Assembly (NCBI RefSeq): GCF_019510245.1
Contig: NZ_JAEKKT010000158.1
Span: 1-64,000, forward strand
DNA length: 64,000 nt
From: Streptomyces sp.
Lineage (GTDB): Bacteria; Actinomycetota; Actinomycetes; Streptomycetales; Streptomycetaceae
Direction of reading: 5' to 3'
The notes under the pieces were generated by a model. It saw only the letters and a list, made by a program, of their open reading frames with translations. It had not been told where the DNA came from and ran no database searches. This document shows, one piece after another, positions 36,135 to 45,034 of the stretch (position 1 is the stretch's first letter; every line of letters begins with the position of its first letter). Position numbers and translations under genes: made by a program.

Positions 36135-36151
36135 CATTGTTGCACGGTCAA
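36135..36151 (-). promoter_or_regulatory. TTGAC-N4-CAA element (copy 5)
   Basis: Minus-strand TTGACCGTGCAACAATG, 16 bp upstream of the glycosyltransferase ATG. The broken paralog at 53282 has the related TTGACGGAGCAATTAAA in its upstream region, so the two genes may share a regulator. Confidence 0.45.
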
Positions 36152-36181
36152 GCATTTTGGGTGGCTCGACCCGCCCTGCCG

Positions 36182-36715
36182 TCAGGCGACCGACACGACC
36201 TGCACGGAACCTGCACCTGATTTAACAGAACCCAGCAGAATATCGAAGAAGAAATTCTCCTCCGGGCGCATGCTCAGTGTCACGGTTTGACCAGGAGTGA
36301 CCTCAGAGGCCGGAGAAATACGCCGGTCCCCTTCATGCCGCCCGCTCACCATGGCGACCTTCACGGGGTTGCGGCCGATATTCCGCAGGGTCACGGCCGT
36401 CGTCCGGGGGCACTTGCCGAGCGTGCCTTTCGTGCAATTGAACCGGAGGTCACCGAACGCGGTCGTGCCGCACGAGACCTCGTACCGCCGATCGGACAGC
36501 GACGTGCATACGGTGCCCGCCTCGACCGCCACCGGTATGTCCCGCTGGGGCGCGGCATCGGAGGAGGTGTGCGCGGCCATCGCCGCGAGGACGGCCGCGG
36601 TCGCGAGCACGGCGGCCGCGGCACCCATCAGGAGCCCGCTGACGATCCGCAGACGGGCGTCCTCCTCGGTCGAGCGCAGAACCACCGCCGTCGCGGTCCG
36701 GAATATCCGAATCAC
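36182..36715 (-). CDS. Hypothetical single-pass membrane or secreted protein
   Basis: 177 residues from GTG 36715. N-terminal basic stretch (MIRIFRTATAVVLRSTEED), then one hydrophobic helix (IVSGLLMGAAAAVLATAAVL). The exported part contains four cysteines (VCTSLSDRRYEVSC, FNCTKGTLGKC) and a beta-rich pattern with TAVTLRNIGRNPVKVAMVSG, resembling an immunoglobulin-like domain. No ribosome site is visible. Stands alone between the glycosyltransferase and the broken BI-1 gene, all on the same strand. No family recognised. Confidence 0.6.
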   Translation of the reverse strand: MIRIFRTATAVVLRSTEEDARLRIVSGLLMGAAAAVLATAAVLAAMAAHTSSDAAPQRDIPVAVEAGTVCTSLSDRRYEVSCGTTAFGDLRFNCTKGTLGKCPRTTAVTLRNIGRNPVKVAMVSGRHEGDRRISPASEVTPGQTVTLSMRPEENFFFDILLGSVKSGAGSVQVVSVA

Positions 36716-36768
36716 GCGTCAAGAACGATTTTCAGCTTAGCCGATCCCGATTCTCCCGGGAGTCCGCG

Positions 36769-37619
36769 TCAGACGTCCTCCGCGGGAACGAGCGTGATCA
36801 GCCGCAAGGTCTCGACATAGAGCCACACCAGTGTCAGGGTCACCCCGAAGGCCGCAGCCCACGATTCCTGCCGGGGAGCGCCGTGGGTGATGCCGTACTC
36901 GACCTGTTTGAAGCAGACGGCGATGAACGGCGTGGCCACGACGATGCCCATGACTCCGAAGGTGACACCGCCGAACACACTGCGAAAGCCCAGGCCTTCG
37001 GCACCGAGGAACGGGGCGAGCAGGACATCGGCCACGATCAGCATGATCACACCCAGTACGGCGGCACAGACGAAGCCGTGCCCCCGGTCGGGCATACGTA
37101 TCCAGCGGGCCGGGTAGGCCACCAGCACGCCCGCGAAGGCGGCCATCGTCCCCAGGACCAGCTGGACGAAGACTCCGGAGACATACGTCGAGGCCGTTTC
37201 GGACAGCACACCCAGGAACACGCCCTGAGCCATCCCGTACCCGAGGGTCAGGACGGCGGAGGGACGGCTCAAGCGGCACTGGAGCAACACCAGAACCGCG
37301 ACGACGACAGCGGCACCGCCCGCGAGGACGCAGGCCCGGCCCGATTCGCCGACGGCACCGGCGACAAGGCCCACGACAGGACCGCCGTCACCACCGTCAG
37401 ACCGAACACCGTCGTCGCTCGCGCCACCACCGCCTTCATCGTCATGAGGTCGGCGACGAGCCACGACAAGGGTGTGGCGTCCGCAACGTCCGCCCCATGA
37501 CCGGCCCGGACCCGGTGCCGCACGAGGACTGCCTGGGCCGACGGGTCCATCGCCGCCGTCTTGCGACCGCTCTGACGTCTGAACCCCCTGCTCAGAAGCA
37601 CCGGGTTACTACTTTTCAA
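36769..37619 (-). pseudogene. Frameshifted Bax-inhibitor-1 (YccA-type) membrane protein
   Basis: Two frames compose one BI-1 protein. The first frame starts at ATG 37619 with MKSSNPVLLSRGFRRQSGR and reaches LMTMKAVVARATTVFG, LTVVTAVLSWALSPV. At about 37350-37365 the homology switches frame and continues: ESGRACVLAGGAAVVVAVL, LTLGYGMAQGVFLGVLSET, YPARWIRMPDRGHGFVCA, GAPRQESWAAAFGVTLTLVW, ending at 36769. The intact paralog at 43000-43821 aligns along the whole length (MKSSNPIFSRRGF, LGYAAFEGVFLGVISDA, GAPREESWLAAFGLTATLVW). The middle of the N-terminal frame also diverges, so more than one lesion is likely. Confidence 0.75.
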
Positions 37620-37928
37620 CGCGAGCCCTTCGACGGACGGTACGGCAACATCGACACCGGCCGACCGGTTCGGAAACCGGTCGCGGGATGCGGGACCCAG
37701 TGGGGCGGCCGCCGAAGCGCATTCGGCTGCGACGGCCGCCCCGGTCCGCCGCGGGGGTGGGGCGGCGGGAGCTTGTCACTCAGGAGAGGGGACCCGGCAC
37801 GGCTCCGCCACAGAGCCGCCCACCCCACCGCACTCATCGGCAGTGGAGCAGGGCCCCGTCACAGATAAGACGTGTTCTCCCCGGCCGGAGGTTCACGCTC
37901 CCGCCGGGCGCCGGTAGCGGACGATCCC
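37620..37928. other. Gap with one hairpin
   Basis: 309 bp without a gene. GACCGGTT-CGGA-AACCGGTC at 37663-37682 is an 8-bp perfect hairpin; it lies 246 bp downstream of the prephenate dehydratase stop and upstream of the broken BI-1 gene. Otherwise I see nothing in it. Confidence 0.35.
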
Positions 37929-38786
37929 TCACCGGGGACGCTGGGCCGGCCGCTCTCCCAGCCGGTACGGGTGCGCCGGGTAGACACCGAGAACACGCAC
38001 CTCGGTGGAGAAGAAGCGCAGTTCCTGCAGGGCGAGTCCGACCCTGTCCTCGCCCGGGTGTCCCTCGATCTCGGCGTAGAAGCGGGTGGCGTTCAGCCCG
38101 GCTCCCAGGTGGTAGCTCTCGATCTTGGTGAGGTTGACCCCGTTGCCGGCGAACCCGCCGAGCGCCTTGTACAGCGCGCTGGGAATGTTGCGCACGCAGA
38201 AGAACAGGCTCGTCATCATCGGCACGCCCGTCGTCGGCGGCGCTGCGGCCTCCCGCGAGAGGACGACGAACCGCGTGGTGTTCTCGGGGTCGTCCTCGAC
38301 TCCGGGCCTCAGCACCTCCAGACCGGACAGCTCCGCCGCCGCGGGCGGGGCGAGGGCCGCGTGCCGGGGATCCCCCAGCTCCGCCACCTCACGTGCCGCC
38401 CCCGCCGTGTCGTCGCTGACCAGCGTGCGCCAGCCGCCCTCGCGCAGCACCTTGCGACACTGCCCCAGCGCGTGCACATGGCTGCGGACGAACTCCACCT
38501 CACCGAGCGAGGTGCCGGGCAACGCCATCAGGTCGAAGCGGATCGGCAGGAAGTACTCGTCGACGATGAACAGTCCCGACGTCGGCAGCAGATGGTGTAC
38601 GTCCGCGACGCGTCCGGCCGCGGAGTTGTCCACCGGGATCACCGCGACGTCGGCGAAACCGAGCGTGACGGCGTCGAGAGCCTGCTCGAAACTCGTGAAG
38701 GGCAGTTCACCGCAGGCCGGATACAACTTCCCGGCGACCGCGGCAGAGTTGGACCCGGGTTCACCCTGATAGGCGACAGTCGTCAC
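37929..38786 (-). CDS. Prephenate dehydratase with ACT domain
   Basis: 285 residues from GTG 38786. Catalytic domain: VAYQGEPGSNSAAVAG, FEQALDAVTLGFADVAVIPV, DNSAAGRVADVHHLL, and the TRF motif with the catalytic Thr in DPENTTRFVVLSRE. The ACT domain begins TSLFFCVRNIPSALYKALGG and carries NLTKIESYH. In feedback-inhibited enzymes this last motif is ESRP; here it reads ESYH, so phenylalanine inhibition may be reduced. It converts prephenate to phenylpyruvate. Its start overlaps the stop of the upstream, broken acyl-CoA-dehydrogenase-like gene by 4 bp. Given the pairing it is more likely a specialised copy than the housekeeping pheA. Confidence 0.85.
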   Translation of the reverse strand: MTTVAYQGEPGSNSAAVAGKLYPACGELPFTSFEQALDAVTLGFADVAVIPVDNSAAGRVADVHHLLPTSGLFIVDEYFLPIRFDLMALPGTSLGEVEFVRSHVHALGQCRKVLREGGWRTLVSDDTAGAAREVAELGDPRHAALAPPAAAELSGLEVLRPGVEDDPENTTRFVVLSREAAAPPTTGVPMMTSLFFCVRNIPSALYKALGGFAGNGVNLTKIESYHLGAGLNATRFYAEIEGHPGEDRVGLALQELRFFSTEVRVLGVYPAHPYRLGERPAQRPR

Positions 38787-39669
38787 TGTGTCGGACCTTC
38801 CACCAAATCGCCGACGGGAGGCATGCGTTCGGTCGCGAAGCGCATGCACTGAAGGACCGGAGCAGCGTCCTCGACGAGCCGCACCACACGGTCTGCCTGT
38901 CTCACGCCGTCCCATCCCGTCAGCGGCAGGGTCTGTTCGTACGCGGCCACGACCACGTGCCGCACCCTGGTACCGACCTGGGCCAGCAGGGTCGCCGCGG
39001 GCTCCGCCACGGCAGAAGCGCGTGCGTGTCCCGCAGCCGGGATGCCCCGCACCGCGGCCGCCAGGACGGTCCGTTCGTCGTACAGTTCGGCGGCCACGTC
39101 GGCAGTCGCCATGGCCTCCGGGCACGCGTCGGCCGTGGCGGCCGGCACGAGCGCGGCCACCACGTCGGTGAGGCGGCGGGCCGCACCGAGCGCCATGGCC
39201 GTGACGGCGACACGGACGAAGCCCGCGTCGCCCGCCCGCAACGCCGTCCCGGCCGTGTGTGTGGCGAGCCCCGTCCGCACGTACATGTCGGTGAGTTCGA
39301 ATGCCTCGGACTCGTAACGAAGAGGTTCCGGTCGCCCTCCGCCGAACACTCCCGCCACTGGCGCCGGTCCGCACCGAGCGGCAGGGCCAGCCATTCGGAG
39401 CTCCCGCCCGTCGGCCGCCGCCATCGTCCGGACAGCAGGAAGCCTCCCGCCACGGACCGGACGGCGGGACGGGGGTCACCGTCGGCGAGGACAGGAGCGG
39501 TGTCGAGAAGTGCGGCCCAGTTCCAGGTGCCGGTGAAGGCGTTCCAGGCGGCCGCGGGGTCGCGGTGACCGGCGTGCTCGAAGCGTTCGAGCACCTGGGA
39601 CAGGTCCGCGTCCGGGCCGGGCAGGCCGCCGGGCGTGGCCGTCGTCGTATCCCTGGTCGGCTCACTCAC
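38783..39669 (-). pseudogene. Acyl-CoA-dehydrogenase-like protein, frameshifted
   Basis: From GTG 39669 the first frame reads LSQVLERFEHAGHRDPAAAW, VRSVAGGFLLSGRWRRPTGG and SSEWLALPLGADR. At about 39368 the homology moves frame: APVAGVFGGGRPEPLRYES, EAFELTDMYVRTGLA, VTAMALGAARRLTDVVAAL, MATADVAAELYDERTVLAAA, LLAQVGTRVRHVVVAAYEQT. One missing base restores a product of about 295 residues. Segment order (beta-sheet GFLLSGRW..., then helical C-terminal bundle) follows the acyl-CoA dehydrogenase/hydroxylase fold, but the N-terminal helical domain is short. It is translationally coupled to the prephenate dehydratase, suggesting a joint step on a phenylalanine-type precursor. Confidence 0.55.
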
Positions 39670-39828
39670 CGTTTCACAACCCGTCACCGTACGTCGTCCC
39701 ACTCCTCGTCCTGCTCACTCCCGATCACGTCGTGGGCGCGGAGAAACGTTCACGTGAGTCCTGCCACAGAGAGCCGGAGCTGCCTGGACGACCGGTTCCC
39801 AAGGGGGCGGCGAACGCGGGACCCGCGG

Positions 39829-40902
39829 TTAGCCGGCGGTCTTCGCGGGTACCTCGCCGTGCCGGTCGACCACACCGCGTGCCATGACGGCGTCGATGCC
39901 GAACAGCACGTCGCCCGTCGTACCCCTGGCATCGGCCTTGGCCCCGCCGTTGGTGAAGTAGTCCTGCGAGCCGGTGTAGGCCAGGGTGTCCTTGTTGAAG
40001 ATCAGCACGGACCGGGTCGCGGAACCGGCGGCCCTGAGGGTGATGCCGATGCCGTGGCGTCCGGCCGCGTCGGCGGCGTCGGGGATCCAGGTGACGCCGG
40101 GAATCCTCGCGACGGACCTGTACAGGGCGGAGGCGTTCGCGGGCGGCATGATCGCGCTGCCCAGAAGGTCGCTGATCGTCCTGAAGACGGCCTCGTCCTT
40201 CGAGTCGCCCTTGTCCACCGTGGTCTGGGCGTAGAGCACCTTGAGCAGAGCGTCCGGGTCGGTGGGCAGCGAGGCCAGCCACGCGTAGGTGGGGTACCAC
40301 AGACCGGGTCCCACGGGAGACGTGGTCGTCATGGGCCCCAACTCACCAGGCATCTGGGCGTCCTTGCCGCTCGACCGGAGCCAGCCGACGGTGGTCACGC
40401 GACCGGGCTTCTGAGCCAGCCAGACCTCGTCCTTGTGCGCCGCGCCGAGCACCACCGGACCGCCGAGGGTCCCCTTGTTCTCACGCACCAGGCGCTGGAC
40501 GTAGACGAACTGGTTCTCCTTCACCGGCGACGTGTCCGTCTTCATGGCCGCGTCGGCGATCCGGCCGAGGGTGACGGTGGCGCTGCCGGACCGGGCCGGT
40601 ACGGAACCGGTGGACCCGGCCGCCGGGGCGGAGCCGTGGCCGCCGCCGGAGAACGTGACGACCAGAGCACCGGCCAGGGCCAGTGACACGGCGGGCAACA
40701 CCAGGGCCGGGCGCGGCAGCCGGCGGCGGGAAGGAGTGGGCGACGTCTCGCCGGAGGGGCTCAGGTCGTGGTCGATCTGCTGCATCAGAATGTCCTTGTA
40801 GTGAAGACGGCGGCTCGGCGAGAGGTCCCAGTCGGCCGAAGCTGCCAGCAGTTCTTCTGCCTCACTACGGGCAGAAGCGGCGTGCCGGCGGTCGGCGTTC
40901 AT
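39829..40902 (-). CDS. CU044_5270-family membrane protein, sigma-factor partner
   Basis: 357 residues. Starts MNADRRHAASARSEAEELL with ATG 40902 overlapping the sigma TGA by 4 bp. Cytoplasmic N-terminus about 65 residues, one membrane helix (RPALVLPAVSLALAGALVVT), then an exported part with FVYVQRLVRENK, VWLAQKPGRVTTVGW, LKVLYAQTTVDKGDSKDEAV and GITLRAAGSATRSVLIFNKD. The architecture is that of CU044_5270 proteins, which accompany ECF sigma factors in actinomycetes and are thought to act as their anti-sigma or sensor partners. Function is inferred from this arrangement. Confidence 0.8.
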   Translation of the reverse strand: MNADRRHAASARSEAEELLAASADWDLSPSRRLHYKDILMQQIDHDLSPSGETSPTPSRRRLPRPALVLPAVSLALAGALVVTFSGGGHGSAPAAGSTGSVPARSGSATVTLGRIADAAMKTDTSPVKENQFVYVQRLVRENKGTLGGPVVLGAAHKDEVWLAQKPGRVTTVGWLRSSGKDAQMPGELGPMTTTSPVGPGLWYPTYAWLASLPTDPDALLKVLYAQTTVDKGDSKDEAVFRTISDLLGSAIMPPANASALYRSVARIPGVTWIPDAADAAGRHGIGITLRAAGSATRSVLIFNKDTLAYTGSQDYFTNGGAKADARGTTGDVLFGIDAVMARGVVDRHGEVPAKTAG

Positions 40903-41546
40903 CGGGTTTCCTCCTGCAGGAAAAGGGCCGCGAACGCGGCCTCACTCTCTTTCTCTCCGTGACGGCCACGCCGTTCCACATCATTTCGCGGCACTGGACC
41001 GGAGCTGGCCCGGGCCAGTCGCGCCCGGGCCCGTGAGAGCCGCGACCTCACGGTGCCGACCGGGATGCCCAGCGCCTCGGCGGCCTGCTGGTAGTCCAGC
41101 CCGGCGCCCACGCACAGAGCGATCACCTCACGGTCCGCGCGACCCAGTCGGCGCAGGGCGTCGTGGACCAGCGCGAGGCGGCGGGCGTCGTCGACCCGGC
41201 CGGCCGTCTCGTCCGAGAAGTCCTCCACCGGCCGGGGCTCCGGGCTGCGCGCCAGAAAGGCGAGACGCCGGCGCAGACCGCGGTTGGCGTTGTGCGCCTT
41301 GTGCGTCGCGATGCCGAGCAACCACGGGGTGAGCGAACCGCCCTCCGTATCCACCGTCTCCCGGGTACGCCAGGCGCCGAGGAAGGTCTCGGACATCACT
41401 TCCTCGGCCTCCGGCCAGCTGCCGGTCAGCCGCAGCGCATGCCGGTAGACCGCGCGGGCGTTCTGGTCGTACAGGTCGGCGAACGCGTCACGGTCCCCCG
41501 CCCGCACGCGCGCCCGCAACGACTCACTGGGTTCTGTATGCCTCAC
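40899..41546 (-). CDS. ECF RNA polymerase sigma factor
   Basis: 215 residues from GTG 41546 (GGAGAG upstream). Region 2: FADLYDQNARAVYRHALRLT, WPEAEEVMSETFLGAWRTRE, with TPWLLGIATHKAHNANRGLRR. Region 4: DALRRLGRADREVIALCVGA and DYQQAAEALGIPVGTVRSRL, the DNA-binding helices, then SRARARLARA. About 20 extra residues with charged composition follow. It belongs to the subgroup with CU044_5270 partners. A broken relative is at 3118-3785. The promoters it reads cannot be told. Confidence 0.9.
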   Translation of the reverse strand: MRHTEPSESLRARVRAGDRDAFADLYDQNARAVYRHALRLTGSWPEAEEVMSETFLGAWRTRETVDTEGGSLTPWLLGIATHKAHNANRGLRRRLAFLARSPEPRPVEDFSDETAGRVDDARRLALVHDALRRLGRADREVIALCVGAGLDYQQAAEALGIPVGTVRSRLSRARARLARASSGPVPRNDVERRGRHGEKESEAAFAALFLQEETR

Positions 41547-41766
41547 GCTCTTTTTCTCTCCGCCGCCCCGGGCCGGTTCCCGTGTCCTGCGCCACACCGC
41601 CAGGACGGGCACGAGCGGTCGGCGGCGGCCGAACCGACGGGCGGAACGCGGCCGCCCGGATCGGGGCGGGCGGAGAGCGGCGGCCGCCCCGCGGTGGCGC
41701 GCCGCCGCGCTCGGGACGCCTGCGGCGTCTCGGTGGCCGGGCGCTGCCCGGCGCAGGCGGCCGGTC

Positions 41767-42735
41767 TCAGTAGCGGATGCGGTGGCACAGGGCCGGTACC
41801 TCGCCCGAGGCGAGACGCGGCATGAGGGCGGGGAGTTCTTCGAAGCCGCTCTCGCCGGTGATCAGGGCGTCCAGGGCGGAATCGGTGAGCAGGTCGAGGG
41901 CCAGGACGAGCCGGTCGGCGTAGCTGCGGTCGGCGCGGGCCGGGGAGACGGTGCCGACCTGGCTGCCGCGGACGGTCAGGCGGCGGGAGTGGAAGGCCTC
42001 GCCGAGCGGGAGGGTGACCTTCCGGTCGCCGTACCAGCTCAGTTCCACGACCGTGCCCTCGGGCCGCAGCAGTTCCAGGGAGCGGGCGAGTCCGGCCTCG
42101 GTGGCGCTGGCGTGGACCACGAGGTCGCAGTCGCCGAGGGCGTCGGCGGGTGCGGCGAAGCCCGCGCCGAGCGCTTCGGCGGTCTTCGCGCGCGCCGGGT
42201 CGGCGTCGACCAGTTGCAGGCGTACGCCCGGGATGCGGGCGAGCAGCGCGGCGACCGAGCATCCGATCATGCCGCCGCCGACCACCGCGATCCGGTCGCC
42301 GATGAGCGGCGCGGCGTCCCACAGCGCGTTCACCGCGGTCTCCACCGTCCCCGCGAGCACGGCCCGTTCGGCCGGCACCCGGGAGGGCACCGGGGTCACC
42401 GCGCTCGCCGGTACCACGTAGCGGCTCTGGTGCGGGTACAGGCAGAACACCGTGCGGCCGGTCAGTTCCGCGGGACCCTCCTCCACGACGCCCACGCTGA
42501 GGTAGCCGTACTTCACCGGACCGGGGAAGTCCCCCTCCTGGAAGGGAGCGCGCATCACCTCGTACTGGCTGTGCGGCACACCGCCGCGGAACACCAGCGT
42601 CTCGGTCCCCCGGCTCACGCCGGACCACAGTGCGCGCACCACCACGTCACCCTCGCCGGGCTCCGGCAGGGTCACCTCACGTATTTCACCGTGGCCCGGC
42701 GAGCGGAGCCAGTACGCGTGGGCGGAGCGGTTCAT
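41767..42735 (-). CDS. Zinc-type alcohol dehydrogenase-like protein (MDR superfamily)
   Basis: 322 residues from ATG 42735 (AGGAGGA upstream). MDR fold: N-terminal GroES-like domain (YWLRSPGHGEIREVTLPEPG, ALWSGVSRGTETLVF) and Rossmann domain with RIAVVGGGMIGCSVAALLAR and ELSWYGDRKVTLPLGEAF. The usual catalytic Cys/His zinc ligands (GHE motif) are absent: the corresponding place reads SGVSRGTETLVFRG and PVKYGYLSVG. It is therefore a non-zinc, dehydrogenase-like member of unknown substrate. Such genes in Streptomyces often sit near pteridine-type synthases (6-pyruvoyltetrahydropterin synthase), none of which is present here. Divergent from the BI-1 gene, with GTCACC-N9-GGTGAC sites in between. 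Confidence 0.72.
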   Translation of the reverse strand: MNRSAHAYWLRSPGHGEIREVTLPEPGEGDVVVRALWSGVSRGTETLVFRGGVPHSQYEVMRAPFQEGDFPGPVKYGYLSVGVVEEGPAELTGRTVFCLYPHQSRYVVPASAVTPVPSRVPAERAVLAGTVETAVNALWDAAPLIGDRIAVVGGGMIGCSVAALLARIPGVRLQLVDADPARAKTAEALGAGFAAPADALGDCDLVVHASATEAGLARSLELLRPEGTVVELSWYGDRKVTLPLGEAFHSRRLTVRGSQVGTVSPARADRSYADRLVLALDLLTDSALDALITGESGFEELPALMPRLASGEVPALCHRIRY

Positions 42736-42881
42736 TCTCGTCCTCCTGAGGGATCGGCACGTGTGCACCCGCAGCCGTACGAGGGCGGTCGCCACGTGTT
42801 CCGGCGGCGGGAACTCCCGTGTGCTCGGGGAGCAGAAGCTACCGCAGGCGCGCGTCGGTTCCCTGCCGCCGCGAGATTGTC

Positions 42882-42943
42882 GTCACCTTTCCGAGGGGTG
42901 ACATCTGCTTGCTCCCTCTGTCGTCACCGGTCAGAATGGTGAC
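42882..42943. promoter_or_regulatory. Two GTCACC-N9-GGTGAC inverted repeats
   Basis: GTCACC at 42882-42887 and GGTGAC at 42897-42902; again GTCACC at 42923-42928 and GGTGAC at 42938-42943. Spacers are exactly 9 nt, repeats 41 bp apart (about four helical turns). They lie 57 bp before the BI-1 start and 147 bp before the dehydrogenase start. The same arrangement occurs at 47045-47065 and 47173-47193. Confidence 0.6.
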
Positions 42944-42999
42944 GCACTCCCCCGGCGGGTCCCTCCGCGACCCGCGGTGGACCGAGAGGAACGAGCCAC

Positions 43000-43821
43000 G
43001 TGAAGAGCAGCAATCCGATCTTCTCCCGCCGGGGTTTCGACCGTCCGGCCGACGCCGCTCCCGCGGGCGATCTCCTCGTCAACCCGTACGCCCGAGTTGG
43101 TGGTCCGAGCCTGCGCAAGGAATCCCCGGCCGGCCGGCCCACGATGACGATGGACGACGTGATCGTCCGCACCGCGGCGACGCTCGGGACCGTGGTCCTG
43201 ACAGCGGCACTGTCCTGGGCGGTGCTGCCCGTCGACCCGGACGCCCTCGGCCGGTCCTACGGGATCGCCGTCGCCGCCGCCGTCACCGCCTTCGTCCTCT
43301 CCCTCGTCCAGGCCTTCCGGCGCACGCCGTCCCCGGCCCTGATCCTCGGCTACGCGGCGTTCGAAGGGGTCTTCCTCGGCGTCATCTCGGACGCGACGTC
43401 GACATATGTCGCCCCCGGTGTCATCGTCCAGGCGGTCCTCGGCACCTTCGCCGTGTCCGCGGGTGTGCTGATCGCGTACCGGATGCGCTGGATACGTGTC
43501 ACCCGGAGGTTCTTCGGCTTCGTGCTCGCCTCCGCCACCGGCTTCCTCCTGCTGACGGCCGCGGACCTCCTGCTGTCCGCCCTCGGCGCCGGCAACGGAC
43601 TCGGACTCGGCAGCGGCGGGCTCGGGGCCGTCTTCGGCATCGCCGGCGTCCTGCTCGGTGCGTGCTTCCTCGCCCTGGACTTCCGGCACGTCGAGGACGC
43701 GGTCGCCTACGGCGCGCCCCGCGAGGAGTCCTGGCTGGCGGCCTTCGGCCTCACCGCGACCCTGGTGTGGATCTATCTGGAGGCCCTGCGGGTACTCACC
43801 GTCCTGCGGGACGACACCTGA
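43000..43821 (+). CDS. Bax-inhibitor-1/YccA-family membrane protein
   Basis: 273 residues from GTG 43000 (GAGAGGAA upstream). Basic N-terminus MKSSNPIFSRRGFDRPAD, a linker, then seven hydrophobic helices: TLGTVVLTAALSWAVLP, GIAVAAAVTAFVLSLVQ, LILGYAAFEGVFLGVISD, GVIVQAVLGTFAVSAGVLIA, FFGFVLASATGFLLLTAADL, AVFGIAGVLLGACFLALDF, and LAAFGLTATLVWIYLEALRV. The latter carries the terminal acidic residue region of BI-1. BI-1 proteins are proposed proton-linked calcium leak channels in bacteria; the role in Streptomyces is unknown. A frameshifted paralog is at 36769-37619. Confidence 0.88.
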   Translation: MKSSNPIFSRRGFDRPADAAPAGDLLVNPYARVGGPSLRKESPAGRPTMTMDDVIVRTAATLGTVVLTAALSWAVLPVDPDALGRSYGIAVAAAVTAFVLSLVQAFRRTPSPALILGYAAFEGVFLGVISDATSTYVAPGVIVQAVLGTFAVSAGVLIAYRMRWIRVTRRFFGFVLASATGFLLLTAADLLLSALGAGNGLGLGSGGLGAVFGIAGVLLGACFLALDFRHVEDAVAYGAPREESWLAAFGLTATLVWIYLEALRVLTVLRDDT

Positions 43822-44012
43822 TGCGCCCGGGTGTGCCGCACCGGCAGACTCACACGTAAGATCACGTCGGCGGAGACAGGGTGTGCCCGCCCGGAGTCAC
43901 CGGGTCTGCGAGCCCCCTGTGCGCGGAGGTCCCGGGCGACGACGCCCGGGACCGAGGTCTTCGACCGGCCGAAACCCCGCACACCGCTGCTGTCGATGCT
44001 TACGGAGTTGTG

Positions 44013-45024
44013 ATGCGCGCTGAGACCCTCCCCCGGATGTTCATCGAGGTCGCGGCCGAACACGGCGCGAGTGAGGCCCTGGTGGACGGAGCGGTCCGGC
44101 TCGGGCACGCCGAGGTGCTGCGGCGGGCGACCGCCGCCGCGGGCCGGCTGCGGGACCTCAGTGTCGCACCCGGTGACCGGGTCGCCGTCCTGCTGCCCAA
44201 CTGCTGGCAGTACGCGGTCGGGTACGTCGGCATCCAGCTGTCCGGCGCGGTCGCCGTGCTGGTCAACACCCGGCTGACCAGTCCGGAACTCGACCACGTC
44301 CTCACCGACAGCGGCGCCAAGGTGATCCTCACCGACGCCCTCGACGGCCCGCTCGGCGCCCGCGTCCCTGCCGCCGTCGCCGAACGCGTCGTCCCAGCCG
44401 GCGTGCTCGTCCCCCGGACGGACACCGGGGCGGCCGAGACCGATCCGGGCGCGCTGCCCGGCCTGCGGAACCGGCCGGCGGACGTGGCACATCTGCTCTA
44501 CACCTCGCGCACCACGGGCAGGCCCAAGGGCTCCATGCACACCCGCGCGAACCTGCTGGCCAACGCGCGGACCGTGCGCGAGCGACTGGGTGCGGGACCG
44601 GCCGAGCGGACGCTCATCGCGGCTCCGATGTTCCCCGCGACCGGTGTGGTCTCGCACCTTCATCGGGTTCTTCACCGGCGGCGGATGCTGTGTGTTCACC
44701 CCGGAGTTCAAGGCGGAGACCGCAGTCGAACTGATGGTGCGTGAGCGCATCACCTTCTTCGCGGGCGTCGCGGCCATGCTCAGGCCGATCCTGCTCAAGG
44801 CCGAGGACACCGCCTCCGACCTGTCGTCCCTGCGCCTGTTCGTCATGGGTGGCTCGCCGGTCCCCGAGGGCTTCACCGCGGAGGTCAGGAGGCGCCTGCC
44901 CGGCATCAACCCCGGCAACGTGTGGGGGATGACCGAGGGCACCTCGATCGTCAGCTGCACCGAGGGCGACGAGTACCTCGAAGGTCCGGCACGGTCGGCC
45001 GACCCGTCGCCGGACTGGAGGTGA
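44013..45024 (+). pseudogene. Acyl-CoA synthetase (AMP-dependent), frameshifted and truncated
   Basis: ATG 44013. First frame: LPRMFIEVAAEHGASEALVD, APGDRVAVLLPNCWQYAVG, VAVLVNTRLTSPELDHVL, ADVAHLLYTSRTTGRPKG and AERTLIAAPMFPATGVVS. The normal P-loop (YTSGTTGxPKG) reads YTSRTTGRPKG, a Gly-to-Arg change. At about 44660 it shifts frame: FTGGGCCVFTPEFKAE, LVRPILLKAE-type core and NPGNVWGMTEGTSIVSCTEG (the A5 motif). A second shift at about 44990 leads to GTVGRPVAGLEVTVS. After that the protein joins a different gene. The C-terminal adenylation subdomain with the catalytic lysine is deleted. Confidence 0.75.
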
Positions 45025-45034
45025 CCGTCTCAGC

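Noticed and set aside
37929..41546. One six-function biosynthetic cluster around prephenate dehydratase
   Set aside because: The sigma/CU044 pair is a self-contained regulator unit and the remaining two genes include no synthetase, carrier or transporter; only the coupled pair is supported.
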